A stretch of 14,403 bases of DNA, taken from assembly GCA_001871435.1 (NCBI GenBank), contig MNVC01000032.1, forward strand, positions 1-14,403, given 5' to 3'. Source of the DNA: Candidatus Magasanikbacteria bacterium CG1_02_32_51 (GTDB taxonomy: Bacteria > Patescibacteriota > Patescibacteriia > Magasanikbacterales > UBA922). Positions 1 through 6,099 of the stretch are shown piece by piece. Positions within the stretch are counted from its first letter, which is position 1. Each line of letters starts with the position of its first letter. The translations under genes were made by a program, and so were the position numbers. Under the pieces are notes generated by a model, which was not told where the DNA came from, searched no databases, and worked only from the letters and a program-made list of their open reading frames with translations.

Positions 1-272
1 TAAATTATTTACCAAAATCACCGGCATAAAAGTTTACTTTGCTCATCCCCGTAGTCCGTGGGAACGAGGTACCAACGAAAACACCAACGGACTAATCAGA
101 CAATATTTTCCCAAAGGCACAGATTTTTACAAAGTATCCAGATATGAAGTGAAAAGAGCACAACATCAATTAAATGGACGCCCGAGAAAAACTTTGAACT
201 ACTCCACACCCTACAAGGTCTTTAATCAATTAATTAATTCTTAACACTGTTGCGTTAGAAGTTGGGGACTAC
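1..272 (+). mobile_element. IS30-family insertion sequence, right-hand part
   Basis: The element enters from outside the window and contains the C-terminal part of an IS30-type transposase. After the stop codon, positions 246-256 read ACTGTTGCGTT. From memory this matches the inner part of the right terminal repeat of IS30 itself, and the element probably ends near 271-273. The left end and any target-site duplication cannot be seen. The outer boundary is an estimate. Confidence 0.65.
2..244 (+). CDS. IS30-family transposase, C-terminal fragment (5' end outside window)
   Basis: This open frame runs in from the window edge and encodes about 80 residues. It contains SPWERGTNENTNGLIRQYFP (residues about 20-39 of the fragment), the signature block of IS30-family DDE transposases that carries the catalytic glutamate in the NENTNG segment. 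It is followed by the family's usual PKGTDF and the RPRKTLNYSTP tail. The enzyme cuts and joins DNA during transposition of the element. The frame ends in TAA and the C-terminus looks complete and undamaged. The remaining N-terminal part, with the DNA-binding domain and first catalytic aspartates, lies outside the window, so activity cannot be judged. Confidence 0.92.
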   Translation, partial: KLFTKITGIKVYFAHPRSPWERGTNENTNGLIRQYFPKGTDFYKVSRYEVKRAQHQLNGRPRKTLNYSTPYKVFNQLINS

Positions 273-285
273 CTTTTAATACCTT

Positions 286-1359
286 ATGAAAGTTTTATTT
301 TCCGGTGGTTATACTTTGGGACCAGTAACACCACTACTGGCAATTCGAGAAACTATACAAGAAAAATATCCAGAAGCAGAATTTTTGTGGATTGGTACAA
401 AGACTGGTCCAGAAAAAAAATTGATTAAAGAAGCTAATATCAAATTCATTTCTATAGCTTCTGGAAAATTTCGACGTTATTTTTCTTTGTTTAATATTTT
501 TGATGTTATCAAAGTTATTATTGGTTTTTTTCAGTCAATTAAAATTTTATGGCAAGAAAATCCTGATATGTGTATTTCAGCAGGAGGATTTGTGTCAGTA
601 CCTTTGCATTTTGTAGCTTGGATTTTTGGTATACCTACCTGGGTTCATCAACAAGATATCAAAATTGGTTTGTCAAATAGATTGATGGCACCATTGGCTA
701 GAGTAGTTACTACTTCGGTAGAAAAAAATGTCAAACATTTTAATAAAAGAAAAACATCTTGGTTGGGAAATCCCGTGCGTCAAGATATTTTACAAGGGAA
801 CAAAGAAAAAGCTAGAGAATTGTTTCATCTAAAATCAGACTTGCCAGTAGTTTTTGCTACAGGTGGAGGAACTGGGTCTGTCAAAGTCAATCAAATGATA
901 GTAGAAGCTATACAACATTTGTCTGGTTTTGTACAAATGATTCATCTATCAGGGAAAGAAAGGCCACAAGAATTGGTAGAAAGAGCCAAAAAATATTTTT
1001 CAGATTATCAAGTATATCAATTTTTTACAGAGGAAATGAAACATGCTTACGCAATCGCGGATATTGTTGTCTCTCGTGGTGGTTTTGCTACACTTAGTGA
1101 AATAGCTGCTTTGAATAAAGTGGCAATTATTATTCCTAAACCAGGTCATCAAGAAGACAATGTAGAATTTTTGGAAAAAAATAAGGCTACTATTCTTGTC
1201 AACGAAATTACTTCTAATGGTTTATACTTGGCAAAAATTATTCGTGATTTGTTGGTTGACAAAGAAAAACAAAAAGAGCTAGCTACAAATTTGCAAGTGC
1301 TATTGCCAGTTGCCAAAAAACATAATATAATTCATATTATAGAAAAGTTGTTACAATAA
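286..1359 (+). CDS. murG: MurG-like UDP-GlcNAc:lipid I N-acetylglucosaminyltransferase
   Basis: The 357-residue length and GT-B layout fit MurG, which adds GlcNAc to lipid I to make lipid II on the inner face of the membrane. The N-terminal Rossmann half has the G-loop GGYTLGPVTP (residues 7-16). VHQQD (120-124) followed by GLSNR corresponds to the HEQN..GLxN block of MurG. The C-terminal nucleotide-sugar half has a glycine-rich TGGGTGS loop, SRGGFATLSEIAAL from residue 263 and GHQEDN (287-292), matching the UDP-GlcNAc binding region. The usual GGTGGH loop is altered: the loop is one residue longer and the conserved histidine is absent. The start at 286 is natural because MKVLFSGG opens the fold directly. 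No Shine-Dalgarno is present. An IS30 element ends about 13 nt upstream, so the native upstream neighbours are lost from view. A related glycosyltransferase with another acceptor cannot be excluded. Confidence 0.85.
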   Translation: MKVLFSGGYTLGPVTPLLAIRETIQEKYPEAEFLWIGTKTGPEKKLIKEANIKFISIASGKFRRYFSLFNIFDVIKVIIGFFQSIKILWQENPDMCISAGGFVSVPLHFVAWIFGIPTWVHQQDIKIGLSNRLMAPLARVVTTSVEKNVKHFNKRKTSWLGNPVRQDILQGNKEKARELFHLKSDLPVVFATGGGTGSVKVNQMIVEAIQHLSGFVQMIHLSGKERPQELVERAKKYFSDYQVYQFFTEEMKHAYAIADIVVSRGGFATLSEIAALNKVAIIIPKPGHQEDNVEFLEKNKATILVNEITSNGLYLAKIIRDLLVDKEKQKELATNLQVLLPVAKKHNIIHIIEKLLQ

Positions 1360-1400
1360 TAAAATATAAATATGTTTAATTTATTTAACAAAGAAAAATT

Positions 1401-1847
1401 ATGAATAAAAAGTTTTCTGTAGTTGCTATGTTAAGCGTTTTAGCTTTAGTAGGTGCTGGTTGTTCCACTACCCCAAGTACCAATACAAACACTATTAGTG
1501 CTAATCCTGTTGTTACTCCAGTTAGTAAACCAGTTGTAGTAAACAATGATATTGCTATTGTTCCACAAGATAAATTAGATGGTAATTGGAAGATTATCAA
1601 AGCTACTGGTGATTTTGCTTCTCTAAATGAAGGTATACTTTATACTTTTGTTGGTAAATCAAAATTGACTACTGGTAGTGGTATATTAGCTAGTAGTGGT
1701 GATATTACTGTTATTTCAGACACTTCTTTTTCTGTTTTGTTTGCTGGTATGAGTATTGAAAGTAATTACAATTATCGTTTTGATGGAGCTAATTTAATAA
1801 TTGAACCGCAAGGCTCAAATCAAGTTTTGACACTTGAAAAACAATAA
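1401..1847 (+). CDS. small predicted lipoprotein, function unknown
   Basis: This 148-residue protein starts with a signal peptide: basic MNKK, a hydrophobic stretch (residues 5-17), then VGAGC with the lipidated cysteine at residue 21. Glycine sits at -3 of the lipobox, which is slightly unusual. A Ser/Thr/Asn-rich linker (residues 22-45) leads to a C-terminal part of alternating beta strands (about 57-148), with DGNWKI near its start and LIIEPQGSNQVLTLEKQ at its end. This resembles small lipocalin-like or META-like beta-barrel modules found in secreted proteins, but no family is recognised with certainty. It lies 41 nt after murG and is closed by a strong terminator, so it probably shares the murG transcript. 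The product should be anchored on the outside of the cytoplasmic membrane. Confidence 0.8.
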   Translation: MNKKFSVVAMLSVLALVGAGCSTTPSTNTNTISANPVVTPVSKPVVVNNDIAIVPQDKLDGNWKIIKATGDFASLNEGILYTFVGKSKLTTGSGILASSGDITVISDTSFSVLFAGMSIESNYNYRFDGANLIIEPQGSNQVLTLEKQ

Positions 1848-1864
1848 TTGATTTAGAATTTTAT

Positions 1865-1896
1865 AAAAGTACTTCTTGTTAGGAAGTACTTTTTTT
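1865..1896 (+). terminator. intrinsic terminator after the lipoprotein gene
   Basis: AAAAGTACTTC (1865-1875) pairs perfectly with GAAGTACTTTT (1883-1893) around a 7-nt loop, and the 3' arm runs into a T-tract ending at 1896. It separates the murG/lipoprotein unit from the ATPase unit. Confidence 0.9.
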
Positions 1897-1897
1897 G

Positions 1898-1926
1898 TAG
1901 TCAAAATATTTTTTTTATGCTATAAT
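1898..1926 (+). promoter_or_regulatory. sigma70-type promoter for the ATPase unit
   Basis: TAGTCA (1898-1903, four of six consensus bases) is followed after a 17-nt spacer by a perfect TATAAT (1921-1926). TGC precedes the -10 box, an extended -10. Transcription would start near 1933, leaving a leader of only about 14 nt before the ATG at 1947. Confidence 0.75.
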
Positions 1927-1946
1927 ATTTTATATAAATTATATTT

Positions 1947-3788
1947 ATGCCAAATATTCATTTGAAGCCAAAAGGGAAAATTGATGCTATAGAAGAAGAA
2001 GTCTGTGCTTTTGCCCAAACTAATTATCGTAATCAATTATGTAGATTTGGTATTAAGACTGATGATAGAAGGCGTCATATGTATGTCATTGGCAAGACTG
2101 GCATGGGCAAGACTACCATGATGGAAAATATGGTTTTGAGTGATATTTATAAGGGTCATGGAGTAGGTATTGTGGATCCTCATGGAGATTTTGCCGAAAA
2201 AATTATCAATTATATTCCAGCCAATCGTATCAATGATGTAGTTTATTTCAATCCTTGTGATGTTGAATATCCAATTGGTTTCAATATTTTGGAAGTTAAT
2301 TCAGAAGAACAAAAACATTTGGTGGCAGCAGGATTGATGGGAATATTCAAGAAAATTTGGCCAGATGTGTGGAGTTCTAGAATGGAATATATTTTGAATA
2401 ATACTATTTTGGCATTGCTTGATTATCCAGGTTCTACTTTACTTGGTATCAATAGACTTTTGTCAGACAAAGAATATAGACGTAAAGTTGTCAAACAATT
2501 GAAAGATCCTGTTGTCAAAGCTTTTTGGCAAGTAGAGTTTGCCAGTTACAATGACAGATATGCCCAAGAAGCTGTGGCTCCTATCCAAAATAAAATCGGT
2601 CAGTTTTTGTCAGCTTCTGTCATTCGTAATATGGTAGCTCAAGTGAAATCTACTGTTAATGTTCGAGAAATCATGGATAGTGGCAAAATATTTATTATGA
2701 ATTTGTCCAAAGGTAGAATAGGTGAGGACAATAGTCGTCTTCTTGGTGGTATGCTTATTACCGAAATTCAGCTGGCTGCTATGGAAAGAGTAGACACACC
2801 AGAAAATGAACGCAAAGATTTTTTTCTTTATGTAGATGAATTTCAAAATTTTGCATCTCCAAGTTTTGCTAATATTTTGTCTGAAGCTCGCAAATATAGA
2901 CTTAGTCTTATTATGGCTCATCAATATGTTGCTCAATTGGATGAGTTAGTATCTGATGCTGTTTTTGGCAACGTTGGTACAATAGTTACTTTTCGTGTGG
3001 GAGCTGCTGATGCTGAAATATTAGCCAAAGAATTTGCTCCTGTCTTTATTGAACAAGATATAGTAAATTTGTCCAAGTATAAGATTTTATTGAAATTAAT
3101 GATTGATGGTGTGGCTTCTCATCCTTTTTCATCAATGACTATGCCACCTATAGGTTCACCTACTGGCTCTGCCGAAAAAGTCATACGTGTTTCTCGTGAG
3201 CGATATGGTAGACATCGTGATATTATTGTTGATAAAATTTTGCGTTGGAGTGGTATGGGTGGTGGCGGAGATGAATTAGGAGATGATGAGGATAATGACA
3301 ATGATGCTGTTATAGAAAATAAAAAATCACAGAAAACAACAGAAACTAAAGAAGAAAATGCAGAAAAAATAATACCTACAGAAGAAGTTAAAAAACCTTT
3401 GTCAAATTTGCCTCCACAAAAAGAAAATAATGTGACAGGAGGCATAGGAGATTTGAGATACTTACCAGATACAGATTTGAATTCTTTGCCAGGTCTGCCA
3501 AATGATAAATCTGCAAATAATGTGACTATAGAAAAACCTGTTGTTGTTAATTCTACGAGTAATGTGTATGTAGAAAAAACTGTAGTCAATAACTCTTTTT
3601 CAAATAATACAAATGTTGTCAAAAGTGACAACGTCGATGGTGTTGCACCACCAAAGAAAAAACGTAGAAGAAAGAAAAAAAATAAAAATATTTTTAATGA
3701 GAATAATGGTAATTCTAATCCCAATAATAAAGTAGAAAATGGTCCTCAAAAAATTAGTTCAGATGTCCCTATAAAATTTGATAATTAA
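1947..3788 (+). CDS. VirD4/TraG-like ATPase (type IV secretion coupling-protein family) with disordered basic tail
   Basis: This 613-residue protein has a P-loop GKTGMGKTT (residues 49-57), then IVDPHGDF. A Walker B segment LYVDEFQN (294-301, acidic D297/E298) is followed by AHQYVAQL, the region typical of the TraD/TraG/VirD4 and HerA-like DNA-pumping ATPases. The catalytic domain ends near residue 430. The rest is low complexity: GMGGGGDELGDDEDNDND, then Asn/Lys-rich sequence, and a very basic patch KKKRRRKKKNKN near residues 569-581. No N-terminal transmembrane helices are seen, unlike classical VirD4, so it is probably soluble or peripheral. It is first in a unit with a membrane protein and an SPFH protein. 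The family moves or remodels DNA or protein substrates by ATP hydrolysis. The substrate here is unknown, and no relaxase or other secretion genes are in the window. Confidence 0.85.
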   Translation: MPNIHLKPKGKIDAIEEEVCAFAQTNYRNQLCRFGIKTDDRRRHMYVIGKTGMGKTTMMENMVLSDIYKGHGVGIVDPHGDFAEKIINYIPANRINDVVYFNPCDVEYPIGFNILEVNSEEQKHLVAAGLMGIFKKIWPDVWSSRMEYILNNTILALLDYPGSTLLGINRLLSDKEYRRKVVKQLKDPVVKAFWQVEFASYNDRYAQEAVAPIQNKIGQFLSASVIRNMVAQVKSTVNVREIMDSGKIFIMNLSKGRIGEDNSRLLGGMLITEIQLAAMERVDTPENERKDFFLYVDEFQNFASPSFANILSEARKYRLSLIMAHQYVAQLDELVSDAVFGNVGTIVTFRVGAADAEILAKEFAPVFIEQDIVNLSKYKILLKLMIDGVASHPFSSMTMPPIGSPTGSAEKVIRVSRERYGRHRDIIVDKILRWSGMGGGGDELGDDEDNDNDAVIENKKSQKTTETKEENAEKIIPTEEVKKPLSNLPPQKENNVTGGIGDLRYLPDTDLNSLPGLPNDKSANNVTIEKPVVVNSTSNVYVEKTVVNNSFSNNTNVVKSDNVDGVAPPKKKRRRKKKNKNIFNENNGNSNPNNKVENGPQKISSDVPIKFDN

Positions 3789-3806
3789 CTTTTTAATAAA
3801 AAATAT

Positions 3807-4205
3807 ATGAAGTATATAAGGGCAATTTTGTTAGGAATATTTTTGTGGATATTTATCTTTATTATTGTCTCAATATTGATGATTGTGCCTGGTCTAAAAG
3901 ATCAAACATTTTTTCGGTATTTAATTTTGTGGGTTTTACTTGTTCCTATTGTACTTTTTTTTGCCAAATGGTATTTTAATATGGATGAACCAACTACCAA
4001 AAAAGGAATTGTGCTTGGTATAATAGCTTTGGTTGTGAGTGGATTGTTGGATGTTATTATTACAGTACCTTTGTTTATCAAGTCTTATAGTTTATTCTAT
4101 TCAAATATCTATATGTATATTGGTATGTTGGAAGTTTTATTACTTACTACTTATGCTGGATATGAATTTGATGGTACTTATACTGTGGATACTGACAAAA
4201 AATAA
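3807..4205 (+). CDS. four-helix integral membrane protein, function unknown
   Basis: The 132-residue product is almost entirely hydrophobic, with four predicted membrane segments at about residues 5-28, 38-56, 67-91 and 99-118. A short polar loop NMDEPTTKKG sits between helices two and three, and the tail EFDGTYTVDTDKK is charged. No known domain is recognised. It starts 18 nt after the ATPase gene and ends 12 nt before the SPFH gene, so the three are co-transcribed. This placement suggests a membrane partner of one of them, but nothing in the sequence shows a specific activity. No Shine-Dalgarno precedes the ATG; the upstream sequence is A/T only. Confidence 0.75.
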   Translation: MKYIRAILLGIFLWIFIFIIVSILMIVPGLKDQTFFRYLILWVLLVPIVLFFAKWYFNMDEPTTKKGIVLGIIALVVSGLLDVIITVPLFIKSYSLFYSNIYMYIGMLEVLLLTTYAGYEFDGTYTVDTDKK

Positions 4206-4217
4206 AACTATTTCATT

Positions 4218-5270
4218 ATGCAGAAAAATGATAAAAATAGTTTAATTTTTTGGTTATTATTATTTTTCTTGGTATTTATAGTATTGAAAAATTTTTGGTT
4301 TTTATTGTTAATTATTTTCTTGTTATTTTTTTTCCTCAAAAAAACAGGAAAGACCGAAATTATTACAAATTTTTTTAGTAAAATATTTTTTTTAAAAAAT
4401 AATTCAAAACCTATTATGGAAACTATCAATCCAAACAAATATAGTTTAAAACGTATAGTATGGACTTTGTTATTTGTTTTTATTTTTTTTATAGTTATTA
4501 GTTTTGCCAGCTCTTTTTGGGTAGTTATTGGAGCGGGGGAGACAGGTGTACAATCTTTATTTGGTAAAGTAATGGATGACGAATTATCCTCAGGGTTTCA
4601 TTTGAAGAATCCTTTTGTAAAAGTAACCAAGTTAGCTATACGTACTAGTGAATATACTATGAGTGTCTCTCAAGGAGAGGGTAAGCGTTATGCTGCTGAC
4701 GCTATCACAGTTTTGACTAAAGAAGGTTTGAGTATAAATTTGGATATTACTGTTCTCTATCATTTGGTAGAAGAAAAAGCTAGTGATGTTTATAGAGATT
4801 TAGGTTTGAGTTATGAAGAAACAATTATTAGACCACAAATTAGAAGTATAATTCGTGAAGTAACAGCTAATTATAATGTCAAAGATATATTTTCAGAGAA
4901 GCGTTTGGAAGTAGCTAAAGAAATTCAAAACAGACTCAAAGAAAAAATGGAACCAAGAGGTATATCTCTAGAAGATGTCTTACTTCGTAATGTAGAATTG
5001 CCAGCCAATTTAGCAGATAGCATCCAACAAAAACTTCAGGCTGAACAAGAAACTGAACGTTATGATTTTATATTAGAAAAGGAACAAAAAGAAGCAGAAC
5101 GTAAACGTATTGAAGCTGAAGGACAACGTGATTCTCAAAAGATTATCAATGAAAGTCTATCCACAAATTATCTACAATATTTGTATATTAATAGTCTAAA
5201 AGATAGACAGGGAACCATTTATGTTCCAACCAATCCAAGTAATGGTTTGCCTACTTTTAAAGGTCTATAA
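4218..5270 (+). CDS. SPFH/band 7 (prohibitin-like) membrane protein
   Basis: The 350-residue protein has a single membrane helix (about 78-104) followed by an SPFH domain. Recognisable parts are VVIGAGETGVQSLFGKV, GFHLKNPFVKVTKLAIRTSEY and LTKEGLSINLDITVLYHL, then ISLEDVLLRNVELPANLADSIQQKL. A long charged coiled coil rich in Glu, Lys and Gln follows (about 270-310). Prohibitin and flotillin relatives form large ring assemblies on membranes and often control membrane proteases or microdomains. An extra N-terminal part (residues 1-66) has a long hydrophobic stretch (9-40). If the alternative start ATG at 4416 (residue 67) is used, the protein has the usual one-helix form of 284 residues. The upstream start is kept because it follows the previous gene closely. 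A terminator follows. Confidence 0.88.
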   Translation: MQKNDKNSLIFWLLLFFLVFIVLKNFWFLLLIIFLLFFFLKKTGKTEIITNFFSKIFFLKNNSKPIMETINPNKYSLKRIVWTLLFVFIFFIVISFASSFWVVIGAGETGVQSLFGKVMDDELSSGFHLKNPFVKVTKLAIRTSEYTMSVSQGEGKRYAADAITVLTKEGLSINLDITVLYHLVEEKASDVYRDLGLSYEETIIRPQIRSIIREVTANYNVKDIFSEKRLEVAKEIQNRLKEKMEPRGISLEDVLLRNVELPANLADSIQQKLQAEQETERYDFILEKEQKEAERKRIEAEGQRDSQKIINESLSTNYLQYLYINSLKDRQGTIYVPTNPSNGLPTFKGL

Positions 5271-5296
5271 ATTTTTAGTTTAAGTTTGGTTTATAT

Positions 5297-5333
5297 AAAA
5301 GAGAATTTTTACGTAAAGTAGGTTCTCTTTTTT
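5297..5333 (+). terminator. intrinsic terminator after the SPFH gene
   Basis: AAAAGAGAA (5297-5305) pairs with TTCTCTTTT (5323-5331) and the 3' arm continues as a T-tract. The 17-nt loop holds a smaller self-complementary core TTTACGTAAA. It ends the ATPase-membrane-SPFH unit. Confidence 0.8.
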
Positions 5334-5343
5334 GTTTAATTTT

Positions 5344-5440
5344 AAAATCCAAATTTCAAAGCTAAAATTTCAAAAAAATTAAATGAATAATATTTTTGTT
5401 TGTTTGTTGGTATTTGTAATTTATTTGATATTTGGATTTT
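5344..5440. repeat. AT-rich inverted repeat of the CAAATT type
   Basis: AAAATCCAAATTTCAAA (5344-5360) and the reverse complement of TTTGATATTTGGATTTT (5424-5440) match at 16 of 17 bases. The sequence around and beyond it (to about 5458) is made of variants of CAAATT(T/A)CAAA on one strand or the other. The same word family occurs near 9322-9409 and 14103-14133. No gene is seen in it. The remainder of the gap up to the promoter at 5496 shows no further structure. Confidence 0.65.
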
Positions 5441-5495
5441 GGTATTTGTCATTTTAGAATAATCTAGCTAAATTTTCCTTTTGTTTACAGAAGAA

Positions 5496-5524
5496 TTGAC
5501 TTAAATTTAGTTATTTGCTATTAT
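5496..5524 (+). promoter_or_regulatory. strong sigma70-type promoter of the zinc-ribbon gene
   Basis: TTGACT (5496-5501) and TATTAT (5519-5524) are separated by exactly 17 nt, with TGC immediately before the -10 box. The expected start of transcription is about 5531, leaving an unusually long leader of roughly 104 nt for this genome. Confidence 0.8.
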
Positions 5525-5530
5525 AGTAAT

Positions 5531-5634
5531 TGGGTAACGACATTTTCAAACTTTTTAAAAATGTTTAGAAAAAATAATAGACGTTCCCAAAAGGTCGGAA
5601 AAATTTATTAATTTAATTTTGGGATACGTAAAAT
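5531..5634 (+). promoter_or_regulatory. structured 5' leader with alternative pairings (candidate RNA switch)
   Basis: Three complementary segments are visible. Segment A, TGGGTAACG (5531-5539), lies at the predicted 5' end. Segment B is ACGTTCCCAAAA (5581-5592). Segment C, TTTTGGGATACGT (5617-5629), ends 5 nt before the ATG. B pairs with A (8-9 bp, one bulged T) or with C (12 bp, one bulged T), but not both at once. An additional hairpin ACATTTT/AAAATGT (5540-5546 with 5558-5564) fits inside the A-B fold. A 16-codon ORF (5561-5611) runs through segment B. Pairing B-C would fold the region just upstream of the start codon. The complementarity is directly visible; a switching role is inference. 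Confidence 0.6.
5561..5611 (+). CDS. possible 16-residue basic leader peptide
   Basis: ATG to TAA encodes MFRKNNRRSQKVGKIY, with seven Arg/Lys in 16 residues. It lies wholly within the leader of the zinc-ribbon gene, in a different frame, and ends 23 nt before the main ATG. Its start codon lies in the 3' arm of the small hairpin 5540-5564, and its codons cover the switch segment 5581-5592. No ribosome binding site is present. It may be translated as a regulatory upstream ORF, or be chance; a 17-codon ORF is not rare in A/T-rich sequence. Confidence 0.3.
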   Translation: MFRKNNRRSQKVGKIY

Positions 5635-5928
5635 ATGTATAATCAAGGACCAAGACAAATGTTTGATGTAGATCTAAGTTGTGCTAAATGTGGTACTCAC
5701 ATTTCACAATTACCTTTTCAACCTTCAGGAGACCGTCCAGTTTTCTGTCAAGATTGTAATCGTGCTAATCGTGATCAACGCGATGGTGTTCGTCCACAAA
5801 AGAGAATGTTTGATGTAGATGTAAAATGTGCAGGTTGTGGTACTCATATCACACAATTGCCATTCGAACCTAAAGCAGGCAGTGATATCTTTTGTAGAGA
5901 ATGTTATCTAAAAAACAAAGATAACTAA
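5635..5928 (+). CDS. double CxxC zinc-ribbon protein
   Basis: The 97-residue protein is a tandem duplication of one small zinc ribbon. Copy 1 has C16xxC19 and C38xxC41; copy 2 has C65xxC68 and C87xxC90. In both the pairs are 18 residues apart. Both copies start MFDVD and share CGTHI(S/T)QLPF(Q/E)P. The four cysteines of each copy should hold one zinc ion. It resembles the CxxC-x17-CxxC family of small bacterial zinc ribbons, whose role is not established; nucleic acid or protein binding is plausible. A basic, glutamine-rich linker (42-57) joins the two. The gene stands alone with its own strong promoter, long structured leader and terminator, which suggests high and regulated expression. Confidence 0.82.
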   Translation: MYNQGPRQMFDVDLSCAKCGTHISQLPFQPSGDRPVFCQDCNRANRDQRDGVRPQKRMFDVDVKCAGCGTHITQLPFEPKAGSDIFCRECYLKNKDN

Positions 5929-5946
5929 TCTATCTGTATATCAATC

Positions 5947-5974
5947 AAAAAAGAGCGTTAATTCGCTCTTTTTT
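5947..5974 (+). terminator. intrinsic terminator after the zinc-ribbon gene
   Basis: AAAAAAGAGCG (5947-5957) pairs perfectly with CGCTCTTTTTT (5964-5974) around loop TTAATT. The A-tract and T-tract on the two sides would also allow it to work on the opposite strand. Confidence 0.93.
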
Positions 5975-6012
5975 ATTTTAGTAACAATTAGAAAATAATC
6001 TAGTTGGTGATG

Positions 6013-6040
6013 GTAGGGACAGGTCTAGACCTGTCACTAC
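6013..6040. repeat. GC-rich 28-nt palindrome (REP-like)
   Basis: GACAGGTCTAGACCTGTC (6018-6035) is a perfect 18-nt palindrome. Flanks GTAG and CTAC extend it to 28 nt with a single mismatched pair. It is far richer in G and C than its surroundings and lies between a terminator and the mnmA promoter. Confidence 0.7.
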
Positions 6041-6061
6041 GGACATGTTTGTTTAATAATC

Positions 6062-6090
6062 TTTACAAAATTATATTTTTTCGCTAGTAT
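6062..6090 (+). promoter_or_regulatory. promoter of mnmA, giving a leaderless message
   Basis: TTTACA (6062-6067) and TAGTAT (6085-6090) are spaced by 17 nt. Transcription should begin about 6096-6098, only 2-4 nt before the mnmA ATG at 6100, so the message is probably leaderless. Confidence 0.6.
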
Positions 6091-6099
6091 AGCTATATT

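Noticed and set aside
1323..1344. A/T-only inverted repeat ATAATAT/ATATTAT at the end of murG
   Set aside because: It is seven A/T pairs without a T-tract, expected by chance in this base composition and lying inside coding sequence.
3119..3724. 201-codon open frame on the minus strand
   Set aside because: It is antisense to the low-complexity tail of the ATPase gene; its Phe/Leu/Ser-rich translation mirrors Lys/Asn-rich codons and shows no domain.
4208..4438. 76-codon minus-strand open frame rich in Lys, Asn and Ile
   Set aside because: It is the antisense of the hydrophobic N-terminus of the SPFH gene and has no independent support.
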